Positions 8,815-15,616 of a stretch of 64,000 nt of DNA are shown piece by piece. The notes below the pieces were generated by a model, which searched no databases, was not told the DNA's origin, and saw nothing but the letters and a program-made list of their open reading frames with translations. Source of the DNA: Pseudomonadota bacterium (GTDB lineage Bacteria > Pseudomonadota > Alphaproteobacteria > Rickettsiales > UBA6187); contig JAQCEY010000003.1 of assembly GCA_027620075.1 (NCBI GenBank), positions 1 to 64,000 on the forward strand, written 5' to 3'. Position 1 is the stretch's first letter; the number at the start of each line of letters is the position of its first letter. The translations under genes were made by a program, and so were the position numbers.

Positions 8815-9210
8815 ATGAAAAATATAAATTTGTATATGAAAGAAGGCTATAATTCGGTCATATCCCTAGAAGGATTGCTACTCAAGGTTAATATCGGCAT
8901 AACCGAACAGGAACGTGATATACCGCAGGATATCAAAATAAGCTTAAAGTTCTTTTACAAGGATTTCCCTTCCGGATGCAATACGGACAATATAGCCGAT
9001 ACGGTCTGTTATCATAAAATAGCCGATATTGTGACTAGTTATTGCAAGAGTAATAAAGTTAAATTATTAGAGTATTTGTGTTTAGGATTACATAGGAAAA
9101 TACGTTTAATCGCACCCGAAGATGTAGTTATCTGGATAAGAGTAGAAAAGTGCAATCCGCCGATAGACGGAATGTTAGGCGGTACAAGTTTTGAATATGG
9201 TGATTTTTAG
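8815..9210 (+). CDS. folB: Dihydroneopterin aldolase
   Basis: Folate-pathway enzyme that cleaves dihydroneopterin to 6-hydroxymethyl-dihydropterin and glycolaldehyde. Family features are the start of the domain VISLEGLLLKVNIGITEQER (residues about 15-34), the conserved catalytic-region segment VCYHKIADIV, and the C-terminal VRVEKCNPP-like segment WIRVEKCNPPI. At 131 residues it is slightly longer than average because of the N-terminus; an alternative ATG at 8836 would shorten it. It lies 8 bases upstream of folK, clearly one operon and consecutive pathway steps. Confidence 0.88.
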   Translation: MKNINLYMKEGYNSVISLEGLLLKVNIGITEQERDIPQDIKISLKFFYKDFPSGCNTDNIADTVCYHKIADIVTSYCKSNKVKLLEYLCLGLHRKIRLIAPEDVVIWIRVEKCNPPIDGMLGGTSFEYGDF

Positions 9211-9218
9211 GAGTTATA

Positions 9219-9761
9219 ATGGTTATTCTAGGACTGGGAAGTAATTTCGGCAACAGAATGGATTATCTGTCAAAAGCGGTAAATAAGCTAAGTAAGTCGG
9301 TATTGGCGGCAGTTGAGATGTCTAATATATATGAATCGACTGCGATATTGAAGAACGGTTCGCCCGATTCTTGGAACCAGAAATTCCTTAATATGGCAAT
9401 ACGCGGTGAGACTCATCTTTCGCCTTCCGAATTGTTAAAACAAATAAAGATGATAGAAAAGGAACTCGGTCGTCTGGACAGAGGCGTTTGGGCTCCAAGG
9501 GAGATTGATATCGACATATTGGCTTATGATAATATTTACATAAATAATGACGAGCTTACAATTCCCCATAAGCATTTATATACAAGACCGTTTGCCCTAG
9601 TGCCGCTGGCGGAACTTGCCCCTAACTGGCAGTGTCCGATGGACGGTGCGTTCAAGGGCAAGACTGCCTATGAAATAACAGATCAGTTGATAAGCTCCTG
9701 TAATGAAGAACTTATAAAGACCGATAATAGAATTACTATAAGCGATATCTTGGTGGCGTAA
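9219..9761 (+). CDS. folK: 2-amino-4-hydroxy-6-hydroxymethyl-dihydropteridine pyrophosphokinase
   Basis: HPPK, which transfers pyrophosphate from ATP to 6-hydroxymethyl-dihydropterin ahead of dihydropteroate synthase. Signature elements are GLGSNFGNR at the N-terminus, the pterin-binding KFLNMAI region, the conserved loop with RLDRGVWAPREIDIDILAY carrying the Mg-binding Asp pair, and the TIPHKHLYTRPFALVPLAE segment. 180 residues is standard. AGGAG precedes ATG 9219, and only 8 bases separate it from folB. folP was not found in this window. Confidence 0.93.
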   Translation: MVILGLGSNFGNRMDYLSKAVNKLSKSVLAAVEMSNIYESTAILKNGSPDSWNQKFLNMAIRGETHLSPSELLKQIKMIEKELGRLDRGVWAPREIDIDILAYDNIYINNDELTIPHKHLYTRPFALVPLAELAPNWQCPMDGAFKGKTAYEITDQLISSCNEELIKTDNRITISDILVA

Positions 9762-9799
9762 AATCGAACAAAAGGAAGGTAAAAATAGATAGCGAGTTA

Positions 9800-10249
9800 T
9801 TGAACGATACGGTTGAAGCTATTATAAACTTTAAAGCTAAATCTAGTACTAATGGAATTAACAATTTAAAGGAAAGTACCGTAGAAAAAATTAATAAATA
9901 TTATGCGGTGTTTCGCAGTGAGTTTTTCGATGAGGAAAAAAACGCCTTTACAAGAGAGGCTCGGCAGCGGAAAAATATGCAACCTTTAAACGCATATGCA
10001 GATCTTGCATTATATAAATCTCAGATTGAAATTTCAGGAATTGACGGCTTGTCTGCCGAGCAGGCTCAATATCAATATAATTTAAGTCAATCTTTGTTGG
10101 AAGAAGCAGAAAGCATAAAAAAAATACAAGGCAAGCATCTTAATGCCCTACAAATAACTAAAAAAAAGATTAATCAAGCAAATGAATATCCCGAACTTCA
10201 TATCGAATATCAGGCGAAAAAAAACATTTCAAATCAGCTTAGTTTTTAA
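9800..10249 (+). CDS. Hypothetical helical protein with unusual start region
   Basis: No family recognised. About 149 residues, mostly polar and predicted helical, with no signal peptide or membrane segment. The start is unclear: the frame has no ATG near its 5' end. A strong ribosome-binding site AAGGAAGG (9772-9779) sits 5 bases ahead of an in-frame ATA at 9785 (Ile-Asp-Ser-Glu) and 20 bases ahead of the TTG at 9800, which is given here by convention. Either an AUA start is used or the 5' end has mutated. It follows folK by 38 bases and may be read through from the folate operon. Confidence 0.5.
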   Translation: MNDTVEAIINFKAKSSTNGINNLKESTVEKINKYYAVFRSEFFDEEKNAFTREARQRKNMQPLNAYADLALYKSQIEISGIDGLSAEQAQYQYNLSQSLLEEAESIKKIQGKHLNALQITKKKINQANEYPELHIEYQAKKNISNQLSF

Positions 10250-10320
10250 CGTTATTTGCCGCTTTATTAAATAGAAGTTAATTCTTCGAAGTAATTTATA
10301 CATCAAGTACCCTTAGTTCA

Positions 10321-10349
10321 TTGACAAACCGCTTAAAACATCGTAAATA
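10321..10349 (+). promoter_or_regulatory. Candidate sigma-70 promoter for the Nfu gene
   Basis: A perfect -35 hexamer TTGACA (10321-10326), a 17-base spacer and a weak -10 TAAATA (10344-10349), placed about 40 bases before the ATG at 10388. Orientation and spacing fit the Nfu-type gene. In AT-rich DNA such matches can occur by chance, so this is a candidate only. Confidence 0.4.
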
Positions 10350-10387
10350 TACCTGACAAAATCACTATGTTATTATGAGCGGATAAT

Positions 10388-10945
10388 ATGTTTATACAAA
10401 CGGAAACAACACCAAACCCTGCCACCTTGAAGTTTATTCCGGGTGAGTCGGTGCTTGGCAGTTCTACGGCTAACTTTAATAGTAAAGAGGAGGCTGTGCG
10501 TTCGCCTCTTGCAACGGCTTTATTTGATATAAACGGTATTGAAGCGGTTTTCTTAGGCAGCGATTTTATATCTGTAACCAAGAATCAGGATAATGACTGG
10601 AGTCACCTTAAAACGGAAGTGCTTACAACCATTATGGAGCATTATGTTGCAGGCAAGCCCGTAATGTCGGGTGACGGCTCTAAAGCAAGTGCGGAGTCTA
10701 ATGAAGATGATGACGAGATAGTAAAGCAGATAAAAGAGCTTATAGAAACTCGTGTACGCCCTTCGGTGGCACAAGACGGCGGTGATATAATATTTCACGG
10801 ATTTGAGAACGGCATTGTAAAACTTGAAATGCACGGTGCGTGTTCGGGCTGTCCCAGCTCTACAATCACATTGAAAAACGGTATCGAGAACATGCTGAAA
10901 CATTATGTTCCTGAAGTTGAGTCTGTAGAAGCTATTGAGATTTAG
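10388..10945 (+). CDS. NifU-like Fe-S scaffold protein (NFU1 type)
   Basis: Iron-sulphur cluster carrier of the Nfu1 class found in alphaproteobacteria and mitochondria. The N-terminal Nfu domain starts with MFIQTETTPNPATLKFIPG and continues to about residue 88. A short acidic, serine-rich linker (about 95-110) leads to the NifU C-terminal domain with RPSVAQDGGDI and the cluster-binding C152-S-G-C155. Total length is 185 residues, as expected. It probably delivers 4Fe-4S clusters to apoproteins such as lipoyl synthase. It stands as a single gene with a possible promoter at 10321-10349; a truncated haemoglobin follows 78 bases later. Confidence 0.92.
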   Translation: MFIQTETTPNPATLKFIPGESVLGSSTANFNSKEEAVRSPLATALFDINGIEAVFLGSDFISVTKNQDNDWSHLKTEVLTTIMEHYVAGKPVMSGDGSKASAESNEDDDEIVKQIKELIETRVRPSVAQDGGDIIFHGFENGIVKLEMHGACSGCPSSTITLKNGIENMLKHYVPEVESVEAIEI

Positions 10946-11023
10946 AATAAATTCCATTGACTAGTTTTAACTTATAGACGAAGATACTTTCTTGTATAAA
11001 TAAAAAATATGGGGGATGTATTA

Positions 11024-11380
11024 ATGACTACATTATATGAAAAGCTAGGCGGTAAAGCAGCGGTAAATGCGGCTGTAGATATATTCTACGAAAAAGTTAT
11101 GGCTGACGACACAATAAATTATCTATTTAAAAACGTAGATATGCCTCGACAAATCGCCAAGCAGAAGGCTTTTTTGACATATGCTTTCGGAGGTGCTCCT
11201 AATTATTCGGGTAAGAACATGCGTGAAGCTCATAAGAACCTGAACCTAACGGAAGAGCATTTCAATGCTGTTGCCGGTCATTTAAAATCCACGCTGGAAG
11301 AACTAAGCGTTCCTGATGATATTCAGGACGAAGTTATGTTAATAGCGGCAAGCACGCATGATGACGTTTTGAATCTGTAG
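11024..11380 (+). CDS. Truncated haemoglobin, group 1
   Basis: A 2-on-2 globin of 118 residues, a haem protein usually tied to NO detoxification or O2 handling. The N-terminus MTTLYEKLGGKAAVNAAVDI is characteristic of group 1 (TrHbN). The B helix carries the FY pair (Y22), the CD/E region has KQKAFLTYAFGG, and the proximal haem ligand is H70 in MREAHKNL. ATG 11024 is preferred over 11009 because the GGGGGA run at 11011-11016 then acts as ribosome-binding site. It is monocistronic by position. The QEGLA-motif gene at 27.1 kb belongs to a family sometimes labelled flavohaemoglobin-modulating, but no link to this gene can be shown. Confidence 0.9.
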   Translation: MTTLYEKLGGKAAVNAAVDIFYEKVMADDTINYLFKNVDMPRQIAKQKAFLTYAFGGAPNYSGKNMREAHKNLNLTEEHFNAVAGHLKSTLEELSVPDDIQDEVMLIAASTHDDVLNL

Positions 11381-11572
11381 CCTTATTTTAACGATTATTA
11401 TATAACTCCCTAATATTACTATCCAATTAAAAAACGACTACATTTAGTAGAAAAAGTGCTAGCCATACACAATTTGTTGTGATATTTTACTTCTTAAGCC
11501 AAGCAAGTAGCTAGGCGTTATTTTTTTAAGCCCCAGTGGCGTTTGAACACTAAAAAAGATAATGCTGTAGTC

Positions 11573-12022
11573 ATGAAGAAACTTGTACTTGCCACATTAA
11601 TGCTATCATTTTTTCCTTCTGCTTCATATTCGCAGCAGGACATACTTTCATCGCTTTCAACTAAACTGAAATATCTTAACCAACGCCAGTCCGTAATATC
11701 ACATAATATTGCGAATGCCGATACACCCGGATTCAAGGCTCGTGACTTAGAGGAATTCAGGATAAATTCTGCTTCGGGTTCAAATATGGGCATAAAATTA
11801 CAGGCAACCGCTCTGGGGCATATAGGCGGAGCAACCTCAGTTGCACATTTTAAAACCATCAAACAGGAAGATTCGTATGATACGTCTTTAGACGGCAATA
11901 ACGTATCACTTGAAGAGCAGATGATAAAAATGGCAGAAACCGATATGGAATATAATAAGGTAGTAGGTATCATGCGTCAGTATAACGGGTTGGTCAGATC
12001 TGCTATAGGAGGTAACAGGTAA
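11573..12022 (+). CDS. flgB: Flagellar basal-body rod protein FlgB with apparent signal peptide
   Basis: Proximal rod protein of the flagellum. The family core is clear: STKLKYLNQRQSVISHNIAN then ADTPGFKARDLEEF (residues about 27-60), and the C-terminal helix LEEQMIKMAETDMEYNKVVG. The N-terminus is unusual: residues 1-20 (MKKLVLATLMLSFFPSASYS) look like a Sec signal peptide, whereas FlgB normally starts just before the rod domain and leaves through the flagellar type III apparatus. ATG 11573 is preferred over TTG 11543; both would keep the hydrophobic segment. The stop overlaps the flgC start (TAATG). First gene of the flgB-flgC-fliE-fliQ operon. Confidence 0.9.
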   Translation: MKKLVLATLMLSFFPSASYSQQDILSSLSTKLKYLNQRQSVISHNIANADTPGFKARDLEEFRINSASGSNMGIKLQATALGHIGGATSVAHFKTIKQEDSYDTSLDGNNVSLEEQMIKMAETDMEYNKVVGIMRQYNGLVRSAIGGNR

Positions 12023-12486
12023 TGAGATATGTGTTTATTATTTTCGTAGTTTTATTTCCGTCCTTATCCCAAGCCCTTGGGCTTGACGATGCTTTTGAGC
12101 GTTCTACGGCGGGTATGAAGGTGCAAAGCCAGCGTATGAAGATTATTTCACAAAATATCGCAAATGCCGATTCGGTCGGTACAAGTCCTGATGAGGAGCC
12201 GTACAGGCGCAAAACCATATATTTTAAAAATACCGTCAACCCTAAGACGGGTAATGAGATAGTTGAGGTAGATAAGTTATCAAGGGATTATAAAACTCCG
12301 TTCAAAGCAAGATTTGACCCTTCTCATCCCGCTGCCGATGAAGACGGTTATATTTTATTACCAAATGTCAACCGCACGATAGAAAATGTTGATATGAAAG
12401 AAGCCGAGCGTAGCTATGAAGCGAACCTTGGTGCAGTTGAGACCACAAAGCGTATGTACTTAAATACGCTTGAGTTGCTAAGGTAG
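12022..12486 (+). CDS. flgC: Flagellar basal-body rod protein FlgC with apparent signal peptide
   Basis: Proximal rod protein. Core motifs are MKVQSQRMKIISQNIANADS (31-50), EEPYRRKTIYF, the central HPAADEDGYILLPNVN segment and the C-terminal helix MKEAERSYEANLGAVETTKR. As in flgB, the first 18 residues (MRYVFIIFVVLFPSLSQA) form a good signal peptide not expected for a type-III-exported rod protein. The ATG overlaps the flgB stop, so translation is coupled. A 47-base palindromic repeat and about 125 bases separate it from fliE. 154 residues includes the extra leader. Confidence 0.9.
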   Translation: MRYVFIIFVVLFPSLSQALGLDDAFERSTAGMKVQSQRMKIISQNIANADSVGTSPDEEPYRRKTIYFKNTVNPKTGNEIVEVDKLSRDYKTPFKARFDPSHPAADEDGYILLPNVNRTIENVDMKEAERSYEANLGAVETTKRMYLNTLELLR

Positions 12487-12543
12487 GCAGCTCTTTTCGG
12501 CAAGTAGCCCTGATTTTTTATATAAATATAATTATTACAATTA

Positions 12544-12590
12544 TGGATTCCACTATAATTTGTTTTACGAAACAAATTCGTGGAATGACA
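12544..12590. repeat. GTCAT-family palindromic repeat, half copy
   Basis: A 47-base copy of the right half of the mosaic repeat, differing from 73-119 by one loop base (TACG in place of TACT). It forms the hairpin AATTTGTTT-TACG-AAACAAATT nested inside ATTCCAC...GTGGAAT and ends in GGAATGACA. It lies inside the flagellar operon between flgC and fliE, 22 bases before the fliE start, where it could affect mRNA stability or fliE translation. Confidence 0.8.
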
Positions 12591-12611
12591 TTGATAAATA
12601 AGGGAATACAT

Positions 12612-12941
12612 ATGTCAGTGAGTTTTAATGCCGCACTAAATGCCTATAATAAAGCCGCACAAATGCCTACAACCGCAATAACTAATCAAAGCGGAAGTGA
12701 GTCTGCAACCGGTTCTAACGCTATAGCAGCTTTCGGAAACTCCTTGGCAGGCAAGGTGGGTGAGGCAACCAACACTTTAAGGTCTGCCGAGGCAGTTACG
12801 GCAAAATCACTTGTAAAGCAGGCAGACTTGACTGACGTTGTAACAGCGGTTACAAAGGCAGAGGTAACCTTGCGTACTGCCGTTGAAGTCCGTGACAGGC
12901 TTATAACTGCTATGCAGGAAATATTAAGGATGCCTATTTAA
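12612..12941 (+). CDS. fliE: Flagellar hook-basal body complex protein FliE
   Basis: FliE joins the MS ring to the rod and is the first flagellar type III export substrate. ATG 12612 (MSVSFNAALNAYNKAAQMP) gives 109 residues, the usual length. The conserved C-terminal helix is visible as TAVTKAEVTLRTAVEVRDRLITA, ending with the family-typical ILRMPI. Unlike the adjacent FlgB and FlgC it carries no signal peptide. It is followed 16 bases later by fliQ. Confidence 0.9.
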   Translation: MSVSFNAALNAYNKAAQMPTTAITNQSGSESATGSNAIAAFGNSLAGKVGEATNTLRSAEAVTAKSLVKQADLTDVVTAVTKAEVTLRTAVEVRDRLITAMQEILRMPI

Positions 12942-12957
12942 TTGGAATAGTAATAAT

Positions 12958-13233
12958 ATGGACCCTACTACGGCACTTGATATAGGCAGAGAATCTATTT
13001 TTGTTCTTTTGAAAATATCACTACCCCTTATGCTGGTAGCCCTGTTTGTCGGTCTTATAGTGTCGCTGTTTCAGGCATTAACGCAGATTCAGGAGATGAC
13101 ACTATCATTTGTTCCTAAGATAATCGCTATTTTTCTGGCATTGATAATGTTCTTGCCCTTTATAGGTATGCAACTACGAGGGTTGTCTGAGACTTTGGCG
13201 GCTATGATAGTTTCGTCATCAGGTGTATTATAA
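12958..13233 (+). CDS. fliQ: Flagellar biosynthetic protein FliQ
   Basis: Small inner-membrane component of the flagellar type III export gate. At 91 residues it has two hydrophobic helices (about 16-40 and 52-76) separated by the conserved QALTQIQEMTLSFVPKI loop, which is the family signature. It is the last gene of the flgB-flgC-fliE-fliQ cluster. The other gate genes (fliP, fliR, flhA, flhB) are not in the window. Confidence 0.93.
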   Translation: MDPTTALDIGRESIFVLLKISLPLMLVALFVGLIVSLFQALTQIQEMTLSFVPKIIAIFLALIMFLPFIGMQLRGLSETLAAMIVSSSGVL

Positions 13234-13341
13234 TATTACGATTTTTCAACTAAAACTTAACAAAACCCACTATAAATATATCTATTTTTATCGTTTTTTT
13301 AATGCTTTCTTAATAAATGTAATGCGTTTTAGGGAAATTTC

Positions 13342-13350
13342 TGCTATAAT
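13342..13350 (+). promoter_or_regulatory. Candidate extended -10 promoter for the lipoprotein array
   Basis: TGCTATAAT at 13342-13350 matches an extended -10 (TGnTATAAT) exactly. It lies 43 bases before the first lipoprotein start at 13394 and in the gap after fliQ. No good -35 hexamer is found 17 bases upstream, which extended -10 promoters tolerate. It suggests that the lipoprotein genes are transcribed separately from the flagellar operon. Confidence 0.45.
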
Positions 13351-13393
13351 AAACGTCATTATCATAAGAAGATAATGAAGGAAGCGGCGGAAT

Positions 13394-13849
13394 TTGACAG
13401 GGAAATTTTTTACATTAACTTTAATAGCAATTAGCCTTCTGGGCTGCCAGAGGTTTGATAGGGAGAATGTGCCTGCATCACAGAAAGTAATGGGGCTTAT
13501 TAACAAAGATCAGTTTAAGGCAAGGGCTTTCAGACAGCAATATTTTGATCACATACCCGCTCCCAGATATGATGACCAGCCTACCTATCAGGATAATGAG
13601 GCATCAAGATATTACTATCGTACCGAAGAAGAGAAAAAACAGCTTATGTATGCAGGGCGTGACCAAAGCTATGAAGAAGGATTTCAGGCGGGCTGCCAAA
13701 CATTCGCAAGTGCTATAGGCTCAGGTCTTGCACGATTAAGAGATACCGTAGTCGACGCCGATAAATTGAGCGAGAATCCTTGGTATTTACGCGGATATCA
13801 AGATGCATCGGCATATTGTACACACGCACTGGATTGGGAAACCCACTAA
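13394..13849 (+). CDS. Lipoprotein of tandem array, member 1 (divergent)
   Basis: A 151-residue predicted lipoprotein: signal peptide with lipobox SLLGC, lipidated C18. It is the most diverged of five tandem paralogues. The shared module is still recognisable in its C-terminal half: YEEGFQAGCQTFASAIG, then a helix, then WYLRGYQDASAYC, compared with GWxDGCxSGxS...YYKxWKDxxxYC in the others. An extra tyrosine-rich N-terminal stretch (about residues 48-80) is unique. TTG 13394 is used as start; AAGGAAG at 13376-13382 serves as ribosome-binding site. Eleven bases separate it from member 2. Function unknown; outer-membrane or periplasmic location is inferred. Confidence 0.7.
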   Translation: MTGKFFTLTLIAISLLGCQRFDRENVPASQKVMGLINKDQFKARAFRQQYFDHIPAPRYDDQPTYQDNEASRYYYRTEEEKKQLMYAGRDQSYEEGFQAGCQTFASAIGSGLARLRDTVVDADKLSENPWYLRGYQDASAYCTHALDWETH

Positions 13850-13860
13850 AGGAACATATA

Positions 13861-14175
13861 ATGAAAAAGTTTATATTATTACTTATGGTATGTTTTGCGT
13901 CTTCGGGCTGTTCAAATTTAATGAGAATACACCCCGGTGGCGAGGATATACTACCGCCTCCGGGACCTAAAATATATCAGCAGGGTTTTTTGGACGGTTG
14001 TGAAAGCGGAAGTTCCGGTTATAAAAGTAGTTTGAAAAAAATGTATTTTACATGGAAACAAAATCCTGAATTAGCTCAAAACAGGGTTTACTATAAAATA
14101 TGGAAAGACGCTTATGCATACTGTGCCGTAAGAGGAATGATGAATAGCTCTCACGGTTTGGGCAACTGGAGATAA
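13861..14175 (+). CDS. Lipoprotein of tandem array, member 2
   Basis: Predicted lipoprotein of 104 residues, lipidated C17 after the lipobox ASSGC. The shared module runs from QGFLDGCESGSSGYKSSLKK through FTWKQNPELAQNRVYYKIW to KDAYAYC. The two conserved cysteines (in DGC and in the terminal YC) could form a disulphide in the periplasm. An in-frame extension to 13780 is rejected because it would overlap member 1 and lose the signal peptide. Two bases separate the stop from member 3. Confidence 0.75.
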   Translation: MKKFILLLMVCFASSGCSNLMRIHPGGEDILPPPGPKIYQQGFLDGCESGSSGYKSSLKKMYFTWKQNPELAQNRVYYKIWKDAYAYCAVRGMMNSSHGLGNWR

Positions 14176-14177
14176 TA

Positions 14178-14498
14178 ATGAAAAATATCTTTATTTTAAT
14201 TATTACGGCTTTTTTTCTGATGTCCTGTACATCGGATTTTAAGCCTAGGGTCGGTGCTCCTTGGATGCAAGACATGTTGACTCAAGGTCCTGAAGGTCCT
14301 ACCAATTTCCGCAAAGGCTGGAGGGACGGCTGCGAAACGGGAATATCGGCAACTGCAAACAAATTGCAGCGTGTTTTCTATGATTTCAAACAGGATTTTG
14401 CGTTGGCACAGGATCCGGTATATTATAAGGGTTGGAAGGCTGCTTATAATTACTGTCAACGTTATGTATTCCAGTATTTAAGAAGGAATATTTTATAG
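14178..14498 (+). CDS. Lipoprotein of tandem array, member 3
   Basis: Predicted lipoprotein of 106 residues with lipobox FLMSC and lipidated C17. The module is GWRDGCETGISATANKLQ, FYDFKQDFALAQDPVYYKGW and KAAYNYCQRYVFQYL. Compared with members 4 and 5 it ends soon after the final helix. It is packed two bases after member 2 and two before member 4, so all are almost certainly on one mRNA. No family is recognised. Confidence 0.75.
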   Translation: MKNIFILIITAFFLMSCTSDFKPRVGAPWMQDMLTQGPEGPTNFRKGWRDGCETGISATANKLQRVFYDFKQDFALAQDPVYYKGWKAAYNYCQRYVFQYLRRNIL

Positions 14499-14500
14499 AT

Positions 14501-14884
14501 ATGAAAAAACTTGTATTATTATTAACGGTATGTTTAGCGATAACGGGTTGCAGGGGGCAGATATTTTCACCTAATAACCCTATGGCTCCCAAACCGTTTA
14601 GGATAGGCTCACCGCCAAAAGATGCACATCCCGACTACAAAGAGGGCTGGGAGGACGGATGCAACACCGGTCTGTCAACCATGGTTCCGGGCTATTATAA
14701 AAGCTTTTATGCATATCAACAAGATACCTACAAGGTAAATAATCCGGTCTATTATAAGGCATGGAAGGATTCTTACACATATTGTAGACAATATGCATTC
14801 CGTTATGTTTGGGATTCACTGGATCAGAGCGGACACCCGCTGGATAACAATCTGTGTGTATTATGTCCCAACGAGTTGAGGTAA
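14501..14884 (+). CDS. Lipoprotein of tandem array, member 4
   Basis: Predicted lipoprotein of 127 residues with lipobox AITGC and lipidated C17. The module is YKEGWEDGCNTGLSTMVPGY, FYAYQQDTYKVNNPVYYKAW and KDSYTYCRQYAFRYVWDSL. A short C-terminal tail adds two further cysteines (CVLC), not shared by the others. The next gene starts one base after its stop. Function unknown. Confidence 0.75.
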   Translation: MKKLVLLLTVCLAITGCRGQIFSPNNPMAPKPFRIGSPPKDAHPDYKEGWEDGCNTGLSTMVPGYYKSFYAYQQDTYKVNNPVYYKAWKDSYTYCRQYAFRYVWDSLDQSGHPLDNNLCVLCPNELR

Positions 14885-14885
14885 T

Positions 14886-15455
14886 ATGAATAAAATTTTA
14901 TTGATAGTAATATCCGTATTCTTACTTACAGGCTGCTACAACGCACCTGATGCGATAAAGCCGCATTCATGGCTATTCAAGCAAATGCCTCAGGACGCAC
15001 CCAATAAATATAAACACGGCTGGAAGGACGGCTGCGAAAGCGGAATGTCGTCAATGACCAGTACAACCTATAAGACGTTTTATTCATTCAAGCAAGACCC
15101 TATTTTGCGAAAAGATCCCACATACTATAAGGCGTGGAAAGACACTTTTAATTTCTGCCGTCACTATGCTTACGGAACACTTCGTCAGGCTGATATACGT
15201 ATGAACCTGCCGAATGAAAGGTCGCAGTTCCTTACAACTTTTATGGGTACGGAGAACATACTTGAACACGGTTTATTACAAATGTGGGGGCCGGGTGGCG
15301 GTACTTTGAAATTCTTGAAAAATTTCGGAGGTGACTACGGCAGCTTAGGACGTGAATTCGGCATGGGAGGAGCAATGGACTTCTCTGACGACATGGTGAT
15401 GAACGGCAAAGGCAAAAACCCGATAATGAACTGGGAGTTCAAATACGAGTATTAG
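14886..15455 (+). CDS. Lipoprotein of tandem array, member 5, with long tail
   Basis: Predicted lipoprotein of 189 residues with lipobox LLTGC and lipidated C17. The shared module is KHGWKDGCESGMSSMTSTTY, FYSFKQDPILRKDPTYYKAW and KDTFNFCRHYAYGTL. Only this member has a C-terminal extension of about 75 residues rich in glycine and methionine (LQMWGPGGGTLKFLKNFGG, FGMGGAMDF), which may be flexible or surface-exposed. It ends the array; 160 bases without a clear terminator lead to the convergent fliI gene. Confidence 0.75.
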   Translation: MNKILLIVISVFLLTGCYNAPDAIKPHSWLFKQMPQDAPNKYKHGWKDGCESGMSSMTSTTYKTFYSFKQDPILRKDPTYYKAWKDTFNFCRHYAYGTLRQADIRMNLPNERSQFLTTFMGTENILEHGLLQMWGPGGGTLKFLKNFGGDYGSLGREFGMGGAMDFSDDMVMNGKGKNPIMNWEFKYEY

Positions 15456-15616
15456 GAACTTTATGCCGACTTCCATTCGTGCATACCTGTAATTCCTGTA
15501 ATAATATTACCCCAAAAAGAAGCGTGGTTGCCTCTTTAGCCTGATTATATCGTTAGGTTCAATTCCGTTAACAGATTTTCTAGCCCTGCCTGATTGTGTA
15601 ATAAGCATTCGTTTTA

